A stretch of 64,000 nt of DNA from Pegea sp. RAD2-039 (lineage: Eukaryota > Chordata > Thaliacea > Salpida > Salpidae). The translations under genes were made by a program, and so were the position numbers. The stretch lies in the NCBI GenBank assembly GCA_034620365.1, contig JAQGEQ010000232.1, positions 62,001 to 126,000 on the forward strand, given 5' to 3'. Every line of letters begins with the position of its first letter. Within the stretch, counting starts at the first letter, position 1. The notes beneath the pieces were generated by a model. The model was not told where the DNA came from and ran no database searches. It was given only the letters and a program-made list of their open reading frames with translations. This document shows positions 13,401-26,165 of this stretch, one piece after another.

Positions 13401-13625
13401 ATGTCAGACAGAAATGATCCTTATGAATACAACGAGCAAATGCGCAGGGACATATTTATTCCACCACCTATAAAGTTTCCATTAAACCTTAATGCTCTTA
13501 GTAGTAGTCGATCAGTCAAACAGTTTCAATTACCATCAATTAATTGCTTTTTTCAGCCAGTTACTCAAAAAGAAGTTGAAAATCTAAGTGATGATTGGCT
13601 TAAGTCTATGGTAATGAAAAAATAG
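13401..13625 (+). CDS. Hypothetical 74-aa protein
   Basis: A single-exon frame opens with MSDRNDPYEYNEQMRRD and ends WLKSMVMKK-stop. The composition is polar and not low-complexity, with a Pro-rich segment (IFIPPPIKFP), which is unlike the spurious AT-rich frames around it. I chose the internal ATG at 13401 because the frame upstream of it (MTSFIYFLLK) runs into a likely 5' UTR with a TTTTCAG acceptor. The final codons include ATG-GTAATG, which could also act as a splice donor, so further exons are possible. No family recognised. Confidence 0.5.
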   Translation: MSDRNDPYEYNEQMRRDIFIPPPIKFPLNLNALSSSRSVKQFQLPSINCFFQPVTQKEVENLSDDWLKSMVMKK

Positions 13626-14203
13626 CTTCTAATTATTCAGAAGAACTTCTCTGACATTATTTTGCTTTCTAATTTTGTTACATTTCTGTTCTAAAATTTT
13701 TACTTTAAGGTTTAATCATAATTTCTTTTGTACTAACTGAAACTTGATAAAAGTATTTTGTGTTTCTTATTATAAAAAGTTCTATAATTATTTGTCTTTG
13801 ATAAAAGTTTTATTAAAAAGTAAATCAGCTGATAAATGGATTTTGACCCTTTGAATGTTTTTATTTTAAAGTTACAACTAAATTTTTTATTTATATTATT
13901 TTCTCTTCAACATAAAAGTAATTTATTTCTTAATAAAAACTATTTATTCAAAACTTTTGCAGGTTATATACTAACCAAAATCATTCAATTTAAAATTGTT
14001 TAGTTTTTTATCTCATCAATAAATTTATTCTGTGAAATTTTAGTTTAAGTATTTTATACAATGCAGTTGTTGTTTATTTGTGATTATATACGATAAAGTT
14101 TATGGTGATGAAAGTAGTAGCAAGTAAAATATTATTCAAAAAAGCGTTAGTTAGACTTTTAATTATGAATAGTGGTTATAGTATTGTATATTTTAATTAG
14201 AAG

Positions 14204-15914
14204 TTAGATAAAATTAAGCATTGATGTCAAGTCAATATTCCCCAAATTTTTCTTCAACTCAGGTTGCAGCTCCTTGCATATCTAAAAGTAATTTTGAATA
14301 AGATGTTAATTACTATTCTAACTTCAAAAACATAAACTTATTAAACAAGAAAGCAAGAATTATTCATATATAATTGATGATAAATCACCTCTGTTTCAAT
14401 TAGTTTAGTAAATCTATTTTTGAATAGTTTTGTCAAAGTGTTCACTAATCGAGCGATGAACTTTCCCAAGCTTGATTTTCCCTCTAATTTTACTTTGATT
14501 TCACCAATTTTACATTTACAGATTGTTGGTACAGCCTATAGTGATAAATTATATCTTTCAATTAGCATCAATAAGAACAGTCTTACTCGAATTCCATTGT
14601 CTGTCAATTCAATATCAATTCCTTGTTTCAAGTAGGTATCTTTCACAGAGCCTTTTACTGAAAATGATGCGGACACTGTCCGAGTTTTCCAAAATAGCCT
14701 AATATTGATAACTATTATTCTTATGATTACTAATTTTAATGATAAATGTTTTCAGATTCTCTCCTATACAGTTTGAATATCATATTTTATAGTTTTTATC
14801 AGCAAATGTAAACATTTCTGAATAATTACATTAGGTTAGTATAATAGTTTAAACTATACAACCTAATAGTAAAGTTACAAAATTACCGAAATTTATAAGA
14901 AACGTCAGCATCTGCAAATACATTTAGATTTATATCATCAGCCTCAAGATAAAATTTCATTCCCTCTGGGTTGTAAAGTTTTACAGATCCAACACTTGCA
15001 GAGGTTATCTTAATACTGTTAAAACAAATATAGACTTTTTGTTAACTTATCGAGCACTATTTAACTTTTAAACACCAACTTATTTGTTACAAATTTAGAT
15101 TTGAATCAGTTTCTTATAATAAAAGATTTGATTTTTTTCATAATTATTATTGTGCAACTATATGACTACAAGACACTTAATTTATTATTTGTAGTCATCT
15201 GTGAAAATTGTATTTCAAGTTTTCAAATTTTAACAGATTTTGTAAAATTACTTTTTGATTAAGTAGGACAATTTTCCTGATTTAGGTATATCAGGTATCT
15301 TTAAACCCAAAAGAAATTGCTGAAGCTCATCTGGCCCAACCATTTCACCTTTGATATTTAAAAAGTTAAATGATTGTTGGTTACTTATTGACAATTTAAT
15401 CACAGATTAAAACTTTTACAAAACTTTATTTTACATTCTCCTTTTTTTAATATTCTAGTCTTTAAAAATATATTCATCTTTCAGCTTATGAAGCTCATTT
15501 TAAATAAAATAGCCGCCAGACATAAATAAAGAACGTTTTATCAATAAAATAAAACACTTAAAATAGCAATAAGTTTGACGCCTAGAGGCACATAAAGGCG
15601 TTGGTTTCTAATTGTTAAGAAATAAAACTGTTATATAAAAACGTAAATTAAGTTATTGAATAAGTCAGTTTCATCACTAAACTATTATTTATAGGTAACA
15701 AACAGTATTAGGTTATACAGTTTTTCGCACAATCTATATAAAAAATTAAAGTGAAATTATTCATGGTTTCAACAATATTTAAAGTAAATATATTGCTTAT
15801 ATTTTAAGTTGCCCAAAATAAGAAAAACTTTGATTAGAACTCACTTAAATCCAAAACTTCATCACTTCTTGCAAATCCAACCAAAAATATTAGCAGTAAA
15901 ATTACTTTCTTCAT
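14204..15914 (-). CDS. Secreted single-domain BPI/LBP-family lipid-binding protein
   Basis: Six exons (15845-15914, 15252-15348, 14887-15015, 14587-14698, 14389-14535, 14204-14281) join in perfect phase to give 210 residues. Residues 1-17 or so are a signal peptide (MKKVILLLIFLVGFARS). The body follows the N-terminal barrel of the BPI/LBP/PLUNC family: KIPDIPKSGKLSYLIK, then NPEGMKFYLEADDINLNVFA, then the C...C block around TICKCKIGEIKV and TEICKEL that carries the conserved disulfide. The gene stops after this block, so it encodes one barrel rather than the two of classical BPI/LBP, as in PLUNC-like short forms. Family members bind lipids or bacterial lipopolysaccharide; that activity here is inferred. 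All six exon joins were read directly. Confidence 0.82.
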
Positions 15915-17118
15915 CTTGTTTTCCTTATTTGCCTTTAAAACAGTTTTCTTGCTCTTACTTGAATGACTTTTGGTGAGTAATGAAAAAGTAATTCATTTTT
16001 ACTCAGTTAATTTAGCCAAAGGGTATGTGATGAAGTATTGCTAATATAACATTCTTAGATATCATGTGTAATTTCATTATCATCAAAGATTTAATTTATG
16101 TTGGCCTTTTAATAGTTTTGTCTGACTTCAGTATGACCATACTTATAAAAGTATACTTTATAGTTTAATAAAAAGTTTGCAAATGATATAAAATATGTTA
16201 TTGTTCACAAACTTACTGAAAATATTAATTTATTTAAATTTGTTTCAGCCATCAATAAATTCACAAAAAAGTTCTTTTCTTATCAATTGCTCAAATATAC
16301 TATCAACATTAATAATATCTTATCAACATTGCTTAAAATATACTAACTTCCAGTCTTGTATTAATGTAAAAATATTAATGCCCTTAAAAAAGGGAAATAA
16401 ATAAAATGTCTTAATACAAGTTTTTAGTAGAAATTGAATGAAATAAAAAGTTTGGTGTTTGAATTGTGCGAAACACAAAAATATGTGAAAACTACATTAA
16501 CTAAATGGTTTTGATAATTCGTTCGTTTGAGTGGATTTATAGTATAATGACCATTTTGTAGTATTAAAAATAAGTTGAAAGTTCAAAAACTAAACATTGA
16601 ATATTTTAATTTACTAATCCTTCACAACAGTTTATATTTATGATCCTAATTAGTATTTTCTCAAACATATACAAACATTCTGATAGTTTATTGAGCTACT
16701 AAATGGAAAAATCAAAACAAGAACCTAACTAAAATGGATTTTGATAAACTATTTGAAAAAATTATTAAATAAGTAAAAGTTTTCCACCAACTACAATCAC
16801 CAGTATTTTAGGGGTAAGTGTTTTATAAGATTGAAATAACTTTGATTATTTTGAGCAGTAACAGAAATCTAAATTGATGTAAACAACAAGAAAACAGAAT
16901 TATCTTGAATTAAAAAGAAAGTCCGCTGCTAAAAGTATATTTACTTATGAGAAAATTCAAAGTTTTTTCTGAAATTAAATTGTAATGTTCTACATAAATT
17001 AAAATCGAAAACCACCAGTTTAAACTATTATTCATAAAATAAATTCCAAAACAATAAATTTTTCGTGATTAAGTTGTCCTAAAATAGGGTATTAAAAGCT
17101 TGCTGATGAAGATTCTTT
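15915..17118. other. AT-rich spacer with one weak open frame
   Basis: The only frame of note is at 16195-16404 (+): 69 residues, hydrophobic start, three cysteines, and an internal TTTGTTTCAG that could be an acceptor. It is too AT-rich and too close to a local direct repeat to call a gene. Nothing else is seen. Confidence 0.4.
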
Positions 17119-18897
17119 TCAATTAAAGTCTTTTTCATCAGTTGGTTGTCTCAAAAAATCACTAACTCCAGGAAGAAACCCAGAATGTCCATTCTGCGCT
17201 CGCACAAGGCTAACACAACATTATCAACATTTATTTGTAGAAAAAAGCATCTTAAGAATAACGAAAGATTATATTTATATTAGATATATCACCTTGATCT
17301 ATTCAAAGAAGGGTTAGCTGGACTTGCATAGATGCTAGCCGTGGTCATTGTTTTACAAAATGGCTGGCTCTTTACTTCGTTAGCATCTCTTGCTTTTCTA
17401 TGAAGTAACGATATCTTAAGATTTTAAAAGGATTTTAACACTATGATAAATTTAATAGTACCACATTGATAGTGTCATTACAGTCAGAAAAATATTAGAG
17501 GTTTTGATTTCTTACAACTATAGATAAAAGTTTATTTAGACCTTTGTTGAATTCGAAAAAGTACAAATGATCTCAGTCTCTTCATAACTGAGAGATGAAC
17601 TTCTTCCTTAGTCTGTGGAGCAAAGTTGTTTCTGAAATAAAAATTCAACTAAATTGTTGATTTACTAAATTATAACAAGAAATACATCATCAGAATAATC
17701 TTAAATAACAAATCACTCATCTTTTTTTTAAGAATTGATTAACTTTCTAACTTGCTACTATATACTTCAGCTTATAGATTTATACAAAGGTTTTTTCGAT
17801 TTGTGTAAATTTTCGATTAGTTTAATCTACTAATTTAAAAAAACTTTTCTTAAAAACATACTTTTTATAGAAAATGTTACTGGAATACAAGATGATAGAC
17901 TTAGTTTTTTTCCTAAACTAACTCTTAGCTATGATAAACAGTAAAAACATTTAGTTTGTTGAAGAGTTTTTATCAATTAATTATTATTCTAATATAAAAA
18001 GCAAACAGATATAATTTATATTCAATGTTCAAAAGCATAATGTCCTAGTTTTTAGACTCCAATATTTAGAAAATTTTGCTTTTGATAACTAAATAAAATT
18101 ATTTTAGAAGAAAATGATGATCAATTATATACAAAATTTAAAAATGAGTGATAAACTAATTTTATGATTCAAAAAATCAGTATCTGCTATCTACGTACTC
18201 TAAAGTATAAACATTTACTGATTGATACAATCTAAATCAATCTCTAAAGATGAAGTTTCAAAGATTAAGTTGAAAGTTCTGAAGTGAAACTCAAAAATTT
18301 ATTACATTTAGTTTTAGTCTAATTAAGTTACAAAGCATAGTCTTAAAATGTTTTTATTTAGTTATTATCTTCATTTCGATTTTGTGACAAAAGATAAACT
18401 AATTATTAAACTTTTCAATAACAATTAATAAAAACTATTTCTTAATAAATTTATTTTATAATAAAAACCATCTTACTGTTGTGGAGCATCAGATCTTTGA
18501 TCAGACCAATCATCAGTTGCATCTGCAAACATAGAAATCATTACAACTAAAACTGAAATGAAATGATGACTATGTCAAAACATTTTGAAATATGAACAAG
18601 TTGACAATCTAATGAAACGATTTACCACGTGGTATTAACTCTTTAAGAGATCTTTATTCTATTGTAAATGTTGGCTAATGACAACAGTAGTCAGCTCATA
18701 GAAAGAACTATTAACACACAAATACTAGACTTGAAATCACATTTACATATGCAGTAAAATAATCTACTATAATACCGTTAAAATATATCACGTTAGTCAT
18801 AAGAAAAGTAAATAAGGTACTTGATATTTCATTCACTATTTAAGGTAAAGTTATTTAAACTATTCACATAACACTAAAACTTACAAGCGGGAAACAT
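17119..18897 (-). CDS. Hypothetical 84-aa protein, four coding exons
   Basis: Exons 18885-18897, 18477-18522, 17293-17397 and 17119-17209 have GT/AG borders and compatible phases, giving 84 residues. It begins MFPAYATDDWSDQRSDAPQQ and includes TASIYASPANPSLNRS and NGHSGFLPGVSDFLRQ before the stop. The exons are distinctly richer in GC than the surrounding DNA. A TTTTCAG acceptor at about 18938 precedes the start codon by about 40 nt, consistent with a 5'-UTR intron or trans-splicing. The sequence is polar, with no signal peptide or membrane segment. I do not recognise the family; the Pro/Ser/Gly style resembles small ciliary microtubule inner proteins, which is only an impression. The third intron (17398-18476) contains a fragment of the receptor duplication flank. 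Confidence 0.6.
17403..17795. repeat. Third, partial copy of the receptor-duplication 5' flank
   Basis: From AAGTAACGATATC onward this matches copy B around 12308-12690 and copy A around 4933-5310, weakening after about 17757. It shares copy-B variants (AGGATTTTAACACTATG and ACCACATTGATAG), so it derives from copy B or a closely related unit. It lies inside the third intron of the 84-aa gene. Confidence 0.88.
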
Positions 18898-19713
18898 TCT
18901 GTTTGAATTTGTAGCAAGTTGTAAACTTAATATCTGAAAAGTTATTAAGTAAGTAGTGCTTTTTGATAAAAAATAAAACTAGAATATATATTTATACTTA
19001 AAAAACAAAAAAAAGTTGTTAAATAATTTGCAAATTAGTTTTCTTCTATACTAAAGAAGAGACAAATCTGAGCCTTCAAATACATGATTAAACTTCTGTG
19101 TTTTAAACATTATTGCTATCAACCAGCAAATACAAGCAAGCAGAACTCTAACAGAAAGATTCTATCTAACTTTTTTTTCAGCTTCTCTCGTTTAACCACC
19201 CAGTAAAACTAAATTCTCTAAAAGTCTTTCCTCATATAAACTTTATACATTTTTAGCAATCACAATTTCTTAATAAGAAATTATACCTTGGTTCATTTGC
19301 CGATGATTAAAATTGAGTGTTTAGTTTAACAATCGTCATCTACTGACCTGCAATCTGTTTAAATTTACTATTTTAATTTATACAACAATTTTTATGAAAA
19401 AAATACTTGTAACAAATTAGTTCAATTTTATGTTCTAGTGTTTAAACTTAAGTCTTCAAAACATCTGTCAAGCTGGATCTTTAAGATTACTTTCAATTGA
19501 TTTGTAGAGATTTTTAATGAGACTCTAATTTCAAAATCTTTCATGAGAAAATTTCAAGATAACATCTAATATAATACCAGCAAGCTAAAAAAGTTTTCGA
19601 TTTTCTAATTTTGTTTCTAGATAGTATCTATTTGTATCACAACAAAGATCTTATGGGAAAATTTGTTAAGTTATTTTGCAGTAGGACTATTTATGATGAA
19701 AAATTGAAAAAAA

Positions 19714-20099
19714 TTATTCTTCACTTTTTATAGAAATCAAATGAAAAAAACTTTGGAGCAAATTAAGATGGTTTAGTAAAGTAACGATAAACATTTCATA
19801 TGAATTCAAACCACCAGATTTTATTTCAGATTTTATTTTTACATCTTTATTTTTTATATGTAAAGAAATGCTAAAAGAATTTTTGATAAAGTTAGATGCA
19901 CACTTTAGCACCAAACAACATTTATTCTGTTGCATATGAACCCAATTTGCTAAAGCTATTGAACTAGACGGGCTATGACCATATCAATTGAGTAATTACC
20001 GTAAGAGTTAGTCTTTCGTGTGACGTGGTTGTCAAAGTATCGATGGACTGGACTAGTGTTGAAGAGTAGTAACAAAAAGACTACCAGGTTACTCAACAT
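19714..20099 (-). CDS. Putative secreted 113-aa protein, two exons
   Basis: Exon 20000-20099 encodes a signal peptide and short propeptide-like stretch (MLSNLVVFLLLLFNTSPVHR). A 44-nt GT...AG intron joins it in phase to 19714-19955, which continues ALANWVHMQQNKCCLVLKC and ends ISIKSEE-stop. The mature part has three cysteines (C-C-x5-C) and is hydrophobic and Lys/Ser-rich. Reading through the intron would instead end after about 14 further residues, so a shorter peptide product is possible. No family recognised. Support is the signal peptide plus exact splice phase; expression evidence is lacking. Confidence 0.5.
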
Positions 20100-22006
20100 T
20101 GGGACACAACCAAAAAAACTATTCAAATCTTTATATTATTTTCTGATTGTCCAGTAGCTTGAACAATATTTATAAATACTTAATTTTCATCAGAAGTATT
20201 ATACAAGAAGCAATTAAAAGAATAAATTAAAAATATTTTTGTTTAAACATTCTTTTTTAGGTATGTTTTAGAAGTATTTATAAAAAATAAATGTTCATAT
20301 GAGTGCAAAAATAACTACAAAAGTTTGTTTTTGTTTTATCCTAAGTAATATCATTTTTGTGATTATACAGCTATTCAAAAAAACAGCTTTTTAAAGTAAC
20401 CATTAACTACAAGGTTATTCAAGATGGTATATAGTTTGAAACAGAAATAACAAAATTGTTACAAAATAATTTTGTTAAATATTTATTTATCATTCAAGTT
20501 CATCTTCGCAATCATCCACAAGTTAACCACAAGTAAGTAGATTTTGGTATTGACTGCTTAATTGTATATTATTAGGTTAAATGGAAATTTCTTTATGAAA
20601 AATATTTATCTCTTTAAACAAATTGTAGATATATTTTGTAAAAATCAAAAGATTATTTGAGAATTTATCCAAATAATTTAGAGCAAATGTATAAAATAAT
20701 TTTGAAAATAATCTAAACTATTTTTGATAGATTTCTTGAAGACATTATTATTAAATAATAATTTTGATGACTGACTTTCCATCTACTCTTTATTTATATA
20801 CTTTGTGTTTATATACTTTTTGTCAAATACTTTGTGTAAAACTTTCAAAAAATTAAACTTATAACTATAAGTTTTAGAAGCAAATTCGTGCAGCAGAAAC
20901 TTTGTATTAGTATCTTTGGTCTTGTATTCGACAAGTTTCAAAATTAATCTAACTTTTTCCTGTTGTTTTATCCAGATTGTTTGCCTTTAAATAATAGATT
21001 GTGACTTTAAAGTATAAATAATTAGTGTTTTTTAGTTATTTTATAAAAGTTTTTAATGAGTTTTTGTAATGTAATCTGTGATTTAGGAGAAAATCATATA
21101 AATTGCAAACAATTTTCATCTAACTTTTGTTTCATAAGATTTTAATCGTGTTTTCAGCTGGAAGAGTTTTGATTTTGCATCTATAAAGTAATATTGGGAA
21201 AATCAACCTTTTACATTAAAAGATATTTTAAGAACTCAACTAAACAGCTAAATATTTGAGTTTTTCGTTATAGTTTGACATTAGTTTTTGTGTTTTTTCA
21301 AGCTTATAACTTGCCACCTAATTCTAGAACAAAACTTTTAAAACCATGCACAAGACCTTAGGATAGTACATGAAGCATATAGTACGACTAATGAACAAAT
21401 TTTCACTTTTATTGAAAGTTTTGGAATACAAGGAATAAACAGGAATTTCTTAGTATCTAATAAGACTTGGTTAATTACGAATCATTTTAATTAGGGCTCA
21501 AGCATCTTTACATAGCTAGCTTTAAAGTAGTCCTTGAAATAATATGTACGCTTTTCAAAAATAATACCACGGTGACTTCGTAGATAACTTCACAATTAGT
21601 TAACCTAAAACATTTCCATACTTTAAATGCTATTAAAGAAATATTAAGGTAATAAACTTACTATAATTTTATTAAGTTAGACATAGTTATGAGTTTTCTG
21701 TACGGTATAGCGCTGCTCATGTTACTATAAATTTGAGCGTATGGCTGTTTCTGCCAAAGCATCCTCTACCACTATCATTATTTTTTAGTGTATTTCTATT
21801 TTATCAGATTAATCTGAAATTTGTTCTTAATAGAAAAATATTCTAATTTTTTTAGTGTGTCTTTCTGGTAAATTTAATAAATAAAATTTTCGGTTAACAG
21901 ATTAGAAACACTTTTTTGATAATATTTTGTTACCCGCGTTGTAATATCTGACACTTTTTAATAGGATATTTATCTAGTTAATTTCTATATTCCTTAAAGT
22001 ATTAAA
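20100..22006. other. AT-rich spacer
   Basis: I see no supported coding exon, RNA gene or recognisable transposon in this stretch. Confidence 0.5.
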
Positions 22007-23072
22007 ATGAATAAGGCCCATCCTCCAGAATTGAAAAGGTAACTTTTTATTCATCATATTTATACCTTATTTATATTATTTATCTTTATTCATTTTCTTT
22101 TATAAATTATTTTTTCTTATTCGAATAAGGTTGTAATATTAGATTTATTTCTTGCTTCTATATAAGTTTTTTAAAACTTCTTAAAGTTTTATAAATTAAT
22201 TTTTTTATTTGTATAATTTAACTTATAATGGTGAAGTAAAGAAAATATCTGAATAATTATAAATTTTTATAAATTAAATGATTTTAAAATAAAAATAAAT
22301 TTATGTTTTAAGAAAACTTTCCCAAAAATAACAAGAATTTAAAAAGACCAATATTTTTATTATAATAATATATTTTATTTCTCTAATGACTTATTTTAAT
22401 AAATAGTAAAATATGAATAATGTTTTATTTTTTTAGTCAATTAGTATTATTTTATAAAAAAAAACACTTAATTATTTTATATTTGCTTTTCAGATTTATG
22501 GATAAGAAGTTGTTGTGTAAGTTTACTTTTATTTTTAAATCTTGATTATATAAAATTATTATTATTACTATAGTTATATTACAATTATAATATTTATTCA
22601 TATATCATTACAAGTATTGTATTTATCTGAGTTACTTGGATTGAAACCAGCAAATTCAACTATTTATTAAAATATCAATTGTTTTAAACCAAAATATTTG
22701 CAAATAATATAATATTTTTAAAATTTAAATAATGTATTTAAAGGTATTTAACTATCAACACTTATATATTTTTTCATAAAACTTAGTTTTGTTGACAACT
22801 TGATTTAGTTTTCTGAAACTTGTTTCTTTAGTGAAATTAAATGGAGGCCGGACCATTGAAGGAGTTCTTTCTGGTTTTGATCCATTCATGAACCTTGTGA
22901 TTGATGAATCAATTGCTAGATTCAAGAATGGAAACATTGAACAAGTCGGCATGGTGGTAAGTTATCCCTATCCTTTCATCGACCTCCATCTGATCTTTAT
23001 TTTCTCTAATAGGTAGTAAGAGGTAACTCAATTCTAATGGTGGAGTGTTTAGAGCGGATCTCAGATCGCTGA
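22007..23072 (+). CDS. SNRPG: Small nuclear ribonucleoprotein G (Sm-G)
   Basis: Four exons (22007-22038, 22494-22516, 22832-22956, 23013-23072) join to a 79-residue Sm-fold protein. The start MNKAHPPELKRFMDKKL, Sm1 motif LKLNGGRTIEGVLSGFDPFM and Sm2 segment VVRGNSILMVECLERI match metazoan SmG closely (human is 76 aa). SmG is one of seven proteins in the ring that binds the Sm site of spliceosomal U1, U2, U4 and U5 snRNAs. The first intron (455 nt) is long for this genome; the last is 56 nt. No neighbour shares its strand closely. Confidence 0.95.
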
Positions 23073-24126
23073 TCAGCTTGGGATTTCCTTCCTTTTTTTA
23101 TGAGTGACTTTTTAAAGTTTTTTATGAAATCATCTGATGATTAAACTTTAATCTTTCATAACAGATCTGTTTATTTTGTTTGGAAATTTTTGTAGAAAAA
23201 AAATAGAAAAATTAGTCATAAAATGCTTCAGAAACCAGTCAGTTGTAGAAGTTGAAAACTAAGTTAATTTTTGTTGTTTTTATCAAATTTTCTTTTCCAT
23301 ATTGTTGAAGAATTTTCTTTTTTTCTACTCTGTTACCCAACTCCAATTCTATCTGATAAATCATCTAGTTTTTATTGATAAATTTCTTTAAAATAAATAC
23401 AGATATACCCAAAGCTGTCATCAAATTATCAGTCTTATTCAAAGTTTTTTCTAGTTAAAATCTTTTTTAAGTCTTAACTTTCTGGGAAGATAAAAAAGAT
23501 TAATTCTGAAGGATTAATTTTCATGATCATACTCCAACTTTTTGAGTTTAATCTTAATATGACTGCTAGTAGCAGTAATTATGCTGTCAGGATTTTATGT
23601 AATCTCATGGTTGAGAAACAAGTTTTTCCGGACTTTCAAATTGAACTCATCTTGTTTTAAACTTAATAGCTGATTAAACAATTTGCAAAAACACAAATTG
23701 TAAAGGATGTTTAAGTCACAACAGATTTACAACAAGTCTTTTTTAACTTTTTTTCATATTTGTTCATCGAATGATTTAAATAATTAAATGTGAAAAAATA
23801 AATTTTAATCAGCAGATTCTTAAATTATTTCTAATTTTTTTCAAACAATAAAATTTAATATGAATAGAATAATCAGAAGAGATATTTTGAAAAGAAATAT
23901 GTTTTATGAAAAACATCAATTTCAGAAATATAAATTTCCCTGAAAATCTACCAAACTCAAAATTCCAACAACTCTCTCTTAAGCTCTCATTTTTATTTTA
24001 TGATTAAGAAATTAAGGATGTTAACTGAAGATTATGAAAGAATACGAGATATTGACGTGAGATAGATTGCACAAGAATGAAGATTAAGTTGAATGCAGAT
24101 GAAGACAGGTGATTCGGGTCAGAAAG
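23073..24126. other. AT-rich spacer between convergent genes
   Basis: This holds the 3' flanks of SNRPG (+) and UPB1 (-). No further feature is seen. Confidence 0.55.
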
Positions 24127-26165
24127 TTACTTCTCTTTTACAACTTCTGGTTTGAAATCAGCTTCGGTATATTCGAGAAGCTTCTTGCCGTACATCTCAT
24201 GTCTTCCTGTCATCTAGAAAGTATTAAAAGTTGAGGACCAGACCAAGTATCTGGTTGCTTGGACAACTGACCCTGAAACACCATTTATCAGAGATATGTT
24301 GACACTCATTCAAGTCCACTGAAGTGACCAACAGTCCATCACGTGACCTTGACAAGCCAGGAGTTCTACTGCCATCTGGTGATGACACATAACTCGATCC
24401 TAAAACAAAAAAAAGCTGAAGACGCAATCCGGTTATACCATGGAAACCAACCGTAAAAATGGCCGAAATCGTTGTGAGCTGGTTTACCATCTCCTGAAGT
24501 AAATTCGTTTTCAAAATGTTCCTAAAAACACAGAATTTGTTCACGAAATTGAATTAAGGTGCTGAGGCTTACACTGCCGACACGGTTAATTGCACATGTA
24601 AAGTAGTGGTTCGCGATCGCGGCACACCGCGCTTCGATGGGCCACATCGGTTCTGATAAACACCCCACTGTTGCTGATGGGTTGAAAACTATCTCTGCCC
24701 CATTTAATCCAAACGCTGTCCTAAAACAACATGATGATAGGACACGTGATAGGACATAAAAGATTGAGATGAGGACCAGTTAAGAGGATGATGCCGTCCA
24801 TAACAGATGTTGATTGCTATCTTGCCAAAAGCTGTGCTGAAAACTTGGTGACCAGTGTCTCCCTCCATATAGTAAGTTGACTAAAAAATAAAACTGGTTG
24901 AAATTGCTTCGAGCTTTGATGACGTCACACCTCGTTGAAGTCCCCCACGCGAGGTATATGATTTTTACGAGACTTTCCAATCACGTGACCAGTGTTTGAG
25001 ATGACCACTGCTGTGTTCCACAAAATACCTCCGTGGACTTCATCACGTTCAAGGATTGGTGAGATGATGACCATGTTATAAGTGGACGCCAACTGTAAGC
25101 AGGGTGGTCAGACTGATAATGGACCAGCTGTGGACGGAATTACTTGTTGGCAGAATTTTGTGGTCTGTCCTGTTTCTGCTGATTCTGCAAAATCACACCA
25201 GGGTTGCTTCTCGCGGGTACAAAACGCGAAAGGCATTGCTGAGAAGAGAATAATGAAATTTGTATCTGATGAAAAATTAAAGACTCACTCCAAGCCTCTT
25301 GTAAACAAATGATGTTTACTCCACAGAGTGCAGCTGTTTCAATCATTTGTCTGCATCTTTGGTGAATAGCTCCAACCTCAAAATAATTTTGAAAATAATT
25401 TTATGAAGAAATTTAAAATTTCTTAGGACTAAAAAATAATTCAAAAATGTTTTTATGAAATTTTTAAAGATCTCTAAGCTGTTGATCATCTGAATCTGAT
25501 CTTACTTGATCTTGAATGGGAGCATTTGTTGGAAGAACAATCTTGTTCTGAATTAAGCCAATCTTTACTCTTCTTTCTTTATCCTTTGGACTAGAACTAG
25601 GCATTTCATATCCACAAAGTTGGAAAGATTCATTTTCTGCTTTATTTGAAGCTTCTACAGGAAAATCAAGTTTTCTAAAAAAGATTAAAATGATTTTAAA
25701 AAAAAGAATCAATATTTTGGAATTAATTGTAACCACTTGTAAAATCAAACCATAAACAAATTTCTTATTTAACTAAAAATAAAAACAAAATATTGTTCAA
25801 AAATATTGTGAAAACTGTCAGAGTAAACCAAATTTTAGATGATACAAAGTTTGTTTTTTAAGTTTTAGCAAAAACGTCAAAATAATTCATATATTTGTTT
25901 AAGAGTTGAGTAGAAAATGTAAGCATGAATTCAATTTATTAAATAATTTTAGCAGAGATTTATTATAAGTAATTTCATGCAAATTAGGTTCTAAATTGTC
26001 TATAAAAATGCCTAAAAGATAATGAAGACTAATAATCAGTTTTCACTGAAAAAAAACTGTTTACCTGCATGGTTTTCCGTATAATATCCTCATCACTTCT
26101 TTCTTTTCATCTTCGGGTAGATGATTTTCAAGACTTTCTTCAATCGAAGAAAAAGTAGATGCCAT
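24127..26165 (-). CDS. UPB1: Beta-ureidopropionase (nitrilase superfamily)
   Basis: Ten exons (26065-26165, 25506-25674, 25289-25376, 25144-25238, 24931-25092, 24777-24880, 24573-24720, 24452-24521, 24272-24399, 24127-24213) give 383 residues; the human enzyme has 384. It catalyses the last step of pyrimidine degradation, hydrolysing N-carbamoyl-beta-alanine to beta-alanine, CO2 and ammonia in the cytosol. The nitrilase triad is visible: Glu in IICLQEAW, Lys in KSRKNHIPR and Cys in [32 protein letters not shown] and the C-terminal [12 protein letters not shown] also match the family. The intron after exon 6 starts GTCCTC, a weak donor, but the reading frame requires it. The intron after exon 5 begins GTGTGACGTCAT. 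Confidence 0.96.

Noticed and set aside
16195-16404. 69-aa signal-peptide-like frame
   Set aside because: Very AT-rich, overlapping a short direct repeat, with no partner exon or family; kept only as a note on the spacer.
25082-25346. Open frames on + and - over UPB1 exons 3-5
   Set aside because: The plus frame is antisense to UPB1 exons; the minus frame reads through an intron. The spliced UPB1 model explains the region.
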